A stretch of 8,775 nt of DNA from the NCBI GenBank assembly GCA_900541925.1, contig UQMB01000026.1, positions 1 through 8,775 on the forward strand, written 5' to 3'. The stretch is from an uncultured Bacteroidales bacterium (lineage in GTDB: Bacteria > Bacteroidota > Bacteroidia > Bacteroidales > UBA932). Within the stretch, counting starts at the first letter, position 1; each line of letters opens with the position of its first letter. Both the position numbers and the translations under genes were made by a program. This document shows positions 1-4,420 of the stretch, piece by piece. A model generated the notes under the pieces. That model saw nothing but the letters and a program-made list of their open reading frames with translations, had not been told where the DNA came from and did not search any database.

Positions 1-842
1 CGTCCCCGGGCGAGGGTATCATCCTTGACCTCAACATCGCCGGATTCGACGGTGCCGGAGACACCAAGGCAGTAAAGAAAGGCTGGGCGGCCGGAGACAA
101 ACTCAACCTGTGGTTCGACGACTGGAACTACACCGCGCAGGCGGACAACCCGATTCCTGACCTCGTCATCACGTATGATGGGTCGAAGTGGACCGCCGGG
201 GCCCTCGCCGCCGGCCGGAGCCTGAAGCCGAGCGGCAAATTCTCGGTCTTATATGAGGGTGGCAATGACTTGTCCGCATGCAGTTCTTATTGGCATGTGG
301 GCAAACAGTTCTTTGTATATCCTGCGCAGTGGGTAGCTGAAATAGGGGAGAGGGTGAATTATTATCACATGATCTACCGCAAGGAAGATGTCAGCTACAC
401 CTATTCGGGCAACAAGTTGACGGCGGCCATTGCGGACTGGTATACGCCTTCTGCATTCAAGGTCTTGGTGAAGGGGCTGGATCCTGCGGCGGCCGGTGAC
501 TATGCTCTCCAGACTGTGGATGTTACAACCTCGGGAGCGGAAAAGTATCCTAATACTTTTGGCGGATTCTGTGTCAATCCCGGATCAGAGTTCCCTGAAT
601 TTTTGAATTCCGGTGGAAACTACAAGGGCGGTGTCGGCGGAGTTCTGGATGCGGATGGGGTCGCTTTCTATTATAACTCCTGCAACTTCAGCAGTGCTAC
701 TGTCGAGTTCCGTCTTTTCAAGAAGGACGCGGGCGGGAGTTTCGTGAGAACCGCCAAGACCCCGAAGTTCACCGGCAAGACGCTCGTGACGGATGGCAAG
801 AGCATCAAGGGAATCGTAATCGACAAGGGCAAGTTCGAATAG
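1..842 (+). CDS. Fimbrillin-like surface protein, C-terminal part (5' end outside window)
   Basis: The frame is open from base 3 to the TAG at 840-842, giving 279 visible residues, and no start codon is needed inside the window. An apparent TTG start at 270 is only an internal Leu. The visible part opens with an FDGAGDTKAVKKGWAAGDKL stretch and continues with LNLWFDD and LVITYDGSKW. This 'TKA...W.AGDK+.+.F......L.YDG..W' pattern is typical of Bacteroidota fimbrillin-like and Mfa/FimB-type outer-surface lipoproteins, which are exported by lipobox and assembled into pili or anchored on the surface. The rest alternates beta-strand-like segments rich in Gly, Tyr and Phe, ending IVIDKGKFE, with no transmembrane segment or catalytic motif. 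The signal peptide and lipobox cysteine would lie to the left. A hairpin about 110 bp downstream probably ends the transcript. That it is coding is secure; the fimbrillin assignment rests on pattern resemblance only. It could be another beta-sandwich lipoprotein. Confidence 0.6.
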   Translation, partial: SPGEGIILDLNIAGFDGAGDTKAVKKGWAAGDKLNLWFDDWNYTAQADNPIPDLVITYDGSKWTAGALAAGRSLKPSGKFSVLYEGGNDLSACSSYWHVGKQFFVYPAQWVAEIGERVNYYHMIYRKEDVSYTYSGNKLTAAIADWYTPSAFKVLVKGLDPAAAGDYALQTVDVTTSGAEKYPNTFGGFCVNPGSEFPEFLNSGGNYKGGVGGVLDADGVAFYYNSCNFSSATVEFRLFKKDAGGSFVRTAKTPKFTGKTLVTDGKSIKGIVIDKGKFE

Positions 843-950
843 CGCCGGGAGGCGTTGACCGCCCGGTATGCCATTGGGCATGTGGCCAACTGCATCTCGT
901 GGCGTGGTGACGGAAACCGGTTGACGCATTCCTTGGTATGACAGTTGTTT

Positions 951-993
951 GAGGGGCGTCCGTGGAGTTTCAATACTCTGCGGACGCCTCTTT
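951..993 (+). terminator. Probable terminator hairpin after the fimbrillin-like gene
   Basis: Arms 951-962 (GAGGGGCGTCCG) and 981-990 (CGGACGCCTC) pair over 10 bp with a two-base bulge. The loop holds a second short stem (GAGT 965-968 with ACTC 975-978), and TTT follows directly at 991-993. The U tract is short and the hairpin lies about 110 bp past the stop codon, so the assignment is moderate. Confidence 0.4.
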
Positions 994-1004
994 GCCAATT
1001 GCTC

Positions 1005-1402
1005 TCGCGGTACAATTGCCGACAGTTTTCCGTGTCTACTTCTCGCGCGCGGTAAAGCATGACCGAATCCGGAGATCCTAAGGACAACGCACAAGCGGAG
1101 CGCATCAACAACACGATGAAGAACGAGCTGCTGAAGGGCAAAGTCTTCAGAAGTATCGAAGAAGTCATTGCAGCAGTCGCTCTTGCCGTGGACTTCTACA
1201 ACAACTGAAGGCCTCACATGAGCATCGGAATGATGACTCCGACTGAAGCATCCGAGTCAACCGGCGACAGGATATGAGATGGATGAGCTACAGGCATCTG
1301 GCAATAAAATCCAGGGATAACTTGGATATCTCTGAAAACTCTTTACCTTTGCCGGAGTGTCAGGTGTCTCCTTCCGGCCTACGGCCTCCAGTCAACCCCT
1401 GA
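1005..1402 (+). pseudogene. Decayed IS3-family transposase (OrfB), C-terminal remnant
   Basis: IS3-family OrfB is a DDE integrase-fold transposase. From 1059 the frame reads SMTESGDPKDNAQAERINN (the S at 1056-1058), the segment carrying the catalytic Glu (codon 1098-1100), then KNELL and VDFYNN. A TGA at 1206-1208 interrupts the frame exactly where a codon should join FYNN to RPHMSIGMMTPTEA. Near 1270 the reading shifts frame and continues at 1271-1402 as MRWMSYRHLAIKSRDN... ending SPSGLRPPVNP, which resembles the extended C-terminus of Bacteroidales IS3 elements. Upstream, about 1009-1055, only a frame-scrambled trace of the 'DRGVQYCCRQF' region is readable, with several apparent small deletions. 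The first catalytic Asp residues and all of OrfA are missing, so the copy cannot move. The family call is strong; the exact left limit is not visible. Confidence 0.8.
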
Positions 1403-1509
1403 CAGTGATAAGGCTCGGATGGTAAACCCATCTCAGGGATAACGACGAAAAATCAACTTATACCAGTAATAATCTATAAACCCGAGTCGACCTAAATCAG
1501 GAAAGTACA
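1403..1509 (+). mobile_element. Probable 3' non-coding tail and right end of the IS3 remnant
   Basis: The stretch after the transposase stop ends at GTCGACCTAAATCAGGAAAG followed by TACA (1486-1509). Read on the other strand this begins TGTACTTTCC, and IS3-family termini characteristically begin 5'-TG. No matching left inverted repeat is present, which fits a truncated copy. The right boundary at 1509 is inferred from that CA end and could be off by some bases. Confidence 0.4.
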
Positions 1510-1540
1510 GTCTGGTACAAGGCTGTTTCTATTAAGTGTT

Positions 1541-1566
1541 TGCCAAATCTGTGGCAGTTTATTTTT
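1541..1566. terminator. Weak hairpin between the IS remnant and the DUF2752 gene
   Basis: TGCCA (1541-1545) and TGGCA (1552-1556) form a 5-bp stem with a 6-base loop. T-rich sequence follows on the plus strand (GTTTATTTTT to 1566). It would suit a plus-strand transcript coming from the IS side. On the minus strand it lies just past the operon stop codon at 1574, but no U tract follows there. Confidence 0.25.
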
Positions 1567-1573
1567 CACTCTG

Positions 1574-1951
1574 CTAAAACGAGAAGATGTTGCGGATAAT
1601 CCACCAGAGCAGTACAGATGCGAATATTGTCCAGGATAAAACAGGATTCCGGCTATAAAGATACAATCGGGGCCACTTTGATCTGTTGATATCCGCAATT
1701 GTCAAGAAGAGCAGTAGAGGGATGGAGAAAACCATGAAGGCATTGTATTCGACAGCCTCTTTCAAATGTAGATGAAGTAATTGATGCAGCGCCCTTTGCG
1801 AGCCGCATCCGGGACATTTATAACCGGTCAGCCAAAAGAAAGGGCATTTGGGGAACAGGACACTCTCTGAGGGGTCAAGCGGGTAATATGCAATAATGCC
1901 CAGGATCGTCACCACGGTGACGAGCACGACGCTTCTCCTGGACATATTCAT
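1574..1951 (-). CDS. DUF2752 family membrane protein
   Basis: A 125-residue protein starting at the ATG 1949-1951. The DUF2752 signature is clear: YPLDPSES, FPKCPFFWLTGYKCPGCGSQ and then RALHQLLH, with cysteines at residues 36, 46 and 49 (a CPGC pair). Hydrophobic segments at about 7-24, 72-87 and 103-121 predict three membrane passes, with the Cys-rich loop after the first. The frame is open upstream to 2038, but those 29 codons overlap the dispanin-like gene in another frame and read as Pro/His-rich noise. The chosen ATG shares one base with the preceding TAA (TAATG), so translational coupling is likely. It is the last gene of the three-gene membrane operon. The biochemical function of DUF2752 is unknown to me; the paired cysteines suggest metal binding or a redox role, which is inference. 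Confidence 0.85.
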   Translation of the reverse strand: MNMSRRSVVLVTVVTILGIIAYYPLDPSESVLFPKCPFFWLTGYKCPGCGSQRALHQLLHLHLKEAVEYNAFMVFSIPLLLFLTIADINRSKWPRLYLYSRNPVLSWTIFASVLLWWIIRNIFSF

Positions 1952-2301
1952 TATAAACTGGCGAGGGCACCGGTGGCCGCCACGATGATGATCAGGAGGA
2001 TATACAGGATTCCGGAAATAAGGCTTAGGGTAATCCATGTCTGCGCGGATTTGTTCTCCTGCTCAGACTGTAGATAAAAGCACTGCTTAAGGTTGTTGTC
2101 GGAAGTAATCATTGCAGTGTTATACAGGCTGTTTGATCTTGATGATTTGACTATGGCGATGATGCCGCTTATAAGGCAACAGAAAACCGTGCATATTATG
2201 GACATGATCATCTTGTTGCTGTGAGGCGGGAGAATAATCTCCTGCACGGGTTTTTGCGGCTGCCCGTTTGTTTGAGTGGCTTGTGGCTGTATGTCTTCCA
2301 T
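1951..2301 (-). CDS. CD225/dispanin-like small membrane protein
   Basis: A 116-residue protein. Residues 1-28 are a polar Gln/Pro-rich cytosolic-type tail (QPQATQTNGQPQKP). A first membrane segment follows at about 31-51, containing a Cys-Cys pair (41-42) and running into GIIAIVKSSRSNSLYNT, the hallmark of the CD225/dispanin domain. A polar loop ending KSAQTW leads to a second membrane segment at about 89-110. The dispanin superfamily includes eukaryotic interferon-induced IFITM proteins, which alter membrane properties; bacterial members are largely uncharacterised. It lies 7 bp after the TM2-domain gene and its TAA overlaps the DUF2752 ATG by one base, so the three are almost certainly co-transcribed. 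The start is the ATG at 2299-2301. The domain call is confident; its role in this cell is unknown. Confidence 0.85.
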   Translation of the reverse strand: MEDIQPQATQTNGQPQKPVQEIILPPHSNKMIMSIICTVFCCLISGIIAIVKSSRSNSLYNTAMITSDNNLKQCFYLQSEQENKSAQTWITLSLISGILYILLIIIVAATGALASL

Positions 2302-2308
2302 GGTGTCG

Positions 2309-2692
2309 TTATTTGGTGAGCATCAACGCTTCGTTCAGTTTCTTGTAGTTGTAATCATATGTTCGCTTTTTTGCTGTGAATATGTCGATCAGCCACCATA
2401 TTCCGCAGCCATAACAAGTGATGATCTTCACGATGCCGAGAGCGATATCATCAAGGAAGAACCTCTCCCATCCGAGGAGAATTGCAATGATGAGGATGAT
2501 CGTCGGTTTTTGGAGGCTGAGGCCTAAAACGACTCCTGAGGAGGAGTCATCTACAGCCTCCAGCCGCTTCTGGATTTCCGGAAGCCTAAATGTCTCGAAG
2601 CACTCCCCGTTCTTCATGAGGAATGACTGGATAAGTTCTTGTCTCATAAGTTCTGAATAAGTGTCCTTGTCGCGAAATACTTCTCGCCGCAT
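2309..2692 (-). CDS. TM2-domain membrane protein
   Basis: A 127-residue protein. Residues 1-60 are soluble and charged, with one helical stretch (ETFRLPEIQKRLEAV). Residues 62-104 are a TM2 domain: KPTIILIIAILLG forms the first helix, a turn holds the signature GWERFFLDDIALGIVKIIT, and the second helix ends CGIWWLIDIF. The C-terminus is basic and Tyr-rich (KKRTYDYNYKKLNEA). The family consensus 'G..RFYLG....G..K......G.WW.IDL' matches well, apart from a Leu-Asp-Asp where many members have Leu-Gly. It is the first gene of the minus-strand operon: the ATG at 2690-2692 follows a Bacteroidota-type promoter by about 20 bp. Function is unknown; TM2 proteins have been linked to membrane stress and signalling in other organisms, but nothing here specifies that. 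Confidence 0.85.
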   Translation of the reverse strand: MRREVFRDKDTYSELMRQELIQSFLMKNGECFETFRLPEIQKRLEAVDDSSSGVVLGLSLQKPTIILIIAILLGWERFFLDDIALGIVKIITCYGCGIWWLIDIFTAKKRTYDYNYKKLNEALMLTK

Positions 2693-2715
2693 GTCTGCCG
2701 TCCGGGGACGACATA

Positions 2716-2746
2716 CAAATATAGCGTTTCTCCCTATAAGGTCAAA
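2716..2746 (-). promoter_or_regulatory. Bacteroidota-type promoter of the three-gene membrane operon
   Basis: On the minus strand TTTG (2743-2746) is followed after 19 bp by TATATTTG (2716-2723). This matches the TTTG-N19-21-TAnnTTTG pattern of the primary sigma factor in Bacteroidota. Transcription would start near 2709, leaving a leader of about 17 bases before the ATG at 2692. It is the best promoter match in the window. Confidence 0.75.
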
Positions 2747-2812
2747 GCCTGTGCTTGTGTTTTCTTCGTGTGCGAGTTGCCGCCTCCGGTCGCATGCCGT
2801 TTCCGGCGCGTC

Positions 2813-2868
2813 CCTGCCAAGTGCTTAGTCGCAATATTTTCAGAGTTGCAGACGGGGCACTTGACAGG
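2813..2868 (-). terminator. Long inverted repeat, possible terminator of the lipoprotein gene
   Basis: CCTGCCAAGTGC (2813-2824) and GCACTTGACAGG (2857-2868) form a 12-bp stem around a 32-base spacer. The single mismatch becomes a G-U pair only in minus-strand RNA, matching the direction of the lipoprotein gene that ends 24 bp away. Within the spacer GCAA and TTGC can add an inner stem. No U tract follows, so it may be an RNA-stabilising 3' structure or factor-dependent terminator instead. Confidence 0.4.
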
Positions 2869-2891
2869 CGCTTGTGTGTTTTATTCTATAT

Positions 2892-3737
2892 CTATTCTTC
2901 GTTTACAAGAACATCGTACGCAAGTAAGACATCCTTAATTCCGTTTACTTCACTTGTAGTCAGAGTTCGTGTTTGGGAATACTTCCCCGTAAATCTAACT
3001 TTTGCAGTTTTTCCCTTTGATAATTGTTCCAAATATTGACGAATATCACGAGTAACGGAGATATCTATCCACTCCCAGACAGAGCCGCCACCATTGCCGG
3101 TTTCTTTGTCTTTATACTTGTCAAATGGGATTTCCAATGTGTTCTCATCGAAAGAGAGATATGCCTTTTCAAAGAAAATCCAATCATCTCCATAATATGA
3201 CATGAACAAACGAAGCCACGGGGAACCATCCTTCTTTTTCCCCATATAGACAGAAACATGGTTCGAGTTAGTATAATGAGTAAAATATGGATTATAATAC
3301 CATGTTGTGCCGCTTACATCATCATATTTAGATTTCAACTTTTTCACTGCCTGCATCCTCTTTGCTTTCTCTGCCGCTTGTCTTGCTTCCTCGGCTGCTT
3401 TTTCCTTGGCGATTTCTTTATCTAATGCGGCTAATGCACTATCAACTCTTTTATACTCATTGGAAGATGGGTGGTATTTCTTGAGTTGTTGTAATACATT
3501 GTTCAAGGCGTTTCTGTCTTTTGCTTTTATATGCTCCTCGGCTTTCGCATATAATACACTCGGAGAAAGCTGATATTTTCCCAGTTCTGCCTTATAATTC
3601 TCCACTTGTCCTGCAAGAAACTCGTTCTGTTTGGTTAGATTCTCGTTTTCTGCCTGTAGTTCACGATACTCCTTTGTGCTTGGACCACATGAAGTCAGCA
3701 AAACAAGTGCAGCAAAATATAAAAATCGCGCTTTCAT
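2892..3737 (-). CDS. Uncharacterised coiled-coil lipoprotein
   Basis: A 281-residue protein. Residues 1-17 (MKARFLYFAALVLLTSC) are a lipoprotein signal peptide with lipobox LTSC and lipidated Cys17. About 22-57 is a predicted coiled coil (YRELQAENENLTKQNEFLAG). A helical section at about 62-138 includes a Lys/Glu/Ala-rich stretch (KEIAKEKAAEEARQAAEKAK). From about 139 to the end is a compact beta-type domain rich in Trp and Tyr: GTTWYYNPYF, VSVYMGKKKDGSPWLRL, SYYGDDWIFF, VWEWIDISVT. It probably sits in the periplasm or under the outer membrane, anchored by lipid, with the C-terminal domain as the working part. I do not recognise that domain and assign no activity. The ATG at 3735-3737 follows an A-rich leader. 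It is a monocistronic minus-strand gene, A+T-richer than its neighbours, which is compatible with transfer. Confidence 0.8.
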   Translation of the reverse strand: MKARFLYFAALVLLTSCGPSTKEYRELQAENENLTKQNEFLAGQVENYKAELGKYQLSPSVLYAKAEEHIKAKDRNALNNVLQQLKKYHPSSNEYKRVDSALAALDKEIAKEKAAEEARQAAEKAKRMQAVKKLKSKYDDVSGTTWYYNPYFTHYTNSNHVSVYMGKKKDGSPWLRLFMSYYGDDWIFFEKAYLSFDENTLEIPFDKYKDKETGNGGGSVWEWIDISVTRDIRQYLEQLSKGKTAKVRFTGKYSQTRTLTTSEVNGIKDVLLAYDVLVNEE

Positions 3738-3787
3738 ATTGGTTATGGTTATGTGTTATTATCAATTGCTATTTTGTGTGAGCATCT

Positions 3788-3795
3788 CAAAGATA
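3788..3795 (-). promoter_or_regulatory. -7 box of the lipoprotein gene promoter
   Basis: TATCTTTG on the minus strand fits TAnnTTTG. It lies about 50 bp upstream of the ATG at 3737, giving a leader of about 43 bases. No TTTG is found 19-21 bp further upstream, so only the -7 element is supported. Confidence 0.5.
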
Positions 3796-4172
3796 GCTAT
3801 TTTTTGTATCAATCTTTCAGGCTGTTCCGGTTTTTCGTCCAGATGTAATGATAACACCCCTATGGATTATGCTCTTTTGTTAACAAACGGCTTTCCTTCG
3901 GTGATGTGGATGCTTTCAAGATGGACGACCAGCCGTTCTTGCCGGCGCGCCCGTCCGTGGAACATCCGCGGCGCGTGGAACATCGCGGTGCGCACCCGGG
4001 GCGTTTTCACTCACCGCATGTATTCCCAGAAGCCCGTGTGCGCAGAAAGGGGCCTAGTGCGCACGGGATGGGGGCGAGACTGCCGGGATTGCCCAGACCG
4101 CCGAGGCGCGCCGTCTTCCGGGACCGGGCTCTGGCGTATCAATTATGTCACCAGTACCAAGCAGTTACAGGG
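3796..4172. other. Gene-free, G+C-rich block with small repeats
   Basis: No convincing gene is present on either strand. The first part (to about 3940) is ordinary in composition; about 3940-4135 is strikingly G+C-rich and unlike the flanking A+T-rich lipoprotein gene. It holds a short tandem repeat (CGTGGAACATC at 3956-3966 and 3974-3984, 18-bp period) and an imperfect inverted repeat (CCCGTGTGCGCA 4033-4044 with TGCGCACGGG 4058-4067, 13-base loop). Long plus-strand open frames run through it but continue antisense through tRNA-His and are rejected. It may be a decayed gene or insertion scar next to the tRNA. Confidence 0.45.
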
Positions 4173-4210
4173 AAAAGAAAAAAGAGAACGACTCGAAAAA
4201 TCGTTCTCTT
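4173..4210 (-). terminator. Strong intrinsic terminator of tRNA-His
   Basis: On the minus strand AAGAGAACGA (complement of 4201-4210) pairs perfectly over 10 bp with TCGTTCTCTT (complement of 4182-4191) around a 9-base loop. The stem ends in TT and is followed by TTTTCTTTT (complement of 4173-4181). This is a textbook terminator, 8 bases past the encoded CCA end. Confidence 0.85.
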
Positions 4211-4217
4211 CCCCATT

Positions 4218-4294
4218 TGGGGTGCGATGTGGGGCTCGAACCCACGACACCCAGAACCACAATCTGGTGCTCTACCAACTGAACTAATCGCACC
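4218..4294 (-). tRNA. trnH: tRNA-His (anticodon GTG)
   Basis: Read on the minus strand, the acceptor stem GTGCGAT (4287-4293) pairs with ATCGCAC (4222-4228). The D arm contains AGTTCAGTTGGTAGAGC, the anticodon stem-loop is CCAGA-TTGTGGT-TCTGG with anticodon GTG, and the T arm is GTGGG-TTCGAGC-CCCAC. Position 4294 supplies the extra G(-1) that identifies tRNA-His to histidyl-tRNA synthetase, facing C73 (4221). The 3' CCA is encoded in the genome (4218-4220). It has its own promoter and terminator, so it is a single-gene unit. Its 3' end points left, towards the accessory-looking segment. Confidence 0.97.
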
Positions 4295-4309
4295 GTGTCA
4301 ATTGGATTG

Positions 4310-4341
4310 CAAAGGTGAGAATAATTTTTTAACTGTGCAAG
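4310..4341 (-). promoter_or_regulatory. Promoter of tRNA-His
   Basis: On the minus strand CTTG (4338-4341) lies 20 bp upstream of CACCTTTG (4310-4317), a near match to TTTG-N19-21-TAnnTTTG in which only the first T of TA is changed. Transcription would begin near 4303, a few bases before the mature 5' end at 4294, as expected for a tRNA leader. Confidence 0.55.
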
Positions 4342-4385
4342 TCTTCCGGACAGATAAACTCGGAAAATAAACCGGAAAAAACAAT

Positions 4386-4393
4386 TATCTTTG
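4386..4393 (+). promoter_or_regulatory. -7 box of the carboxyltransferase gene promoter
   Basis: TATCTTTG matches TAnnTTTG and lies 27 bp before the ATG at 4421, giving a leader of about 20 bases that is A-rich and lacks a Shine-Dalgarno sequence. The region 19-21 bp upstream is A-rich with no TTTG, so the upstream element is weak or absent. It is divergent from the tRNA-His promoter, with about 45 bp between the two. Confidence 0.55.
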
Positions 4394-4420
4394 CAGGATT
4401 AATGTCAGAAAATACACGAT

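Noticed and set aside
270..842. TTG at 270 as a start codon
   Set aside because: The frame is open to the left edge and the upstream residues continue the same fimbrillin-like pattern, so 270 is internal.
585..1217. Minus-strand open frames of 210 and 165 codons
   Set aside because: They lie antisense to the fimbrillin-like gene and the IS3 remnant, whose plus-strand readings are recognisable proteins.
1952..2038. N-terminal extension of the DUF2752 protein from 2038
   Set aside because: These codons lie inside the dispanin-like gene and translate to Pro/His-rich noise; the TAATG-linked ATG at 1951 directly precedes the first membrane segment.
2276..2660. Plus-strand open frames over the membrane operon
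   Set aside because: Antisense to the TM2-domain and dispanin-like genes, with no domain signature of their own.
3770..3945. Minus-strand frame with protein-like peptides (HLESIHITEGKPFVNK, then LHLDEKPEQPERLIQK)
   Set aside because: Interrupted by a stop between the two parts, no start codon, overlaps the lipoprotein promoter, and matches no family I know; possibly a relic, but unsupported.
3631..4370. Long plus-strand open frames (3631-4287 and 3906-4370) across the G+C-rich block
   Set aside because: Both run antisense through the complete tRNA-His; the second contains GSNPRHPEPQSGALPTEL, the familiar spurious peptide from antisense tRNA genes. Composition before the tRNA is Arg/Pro-heavy noise.
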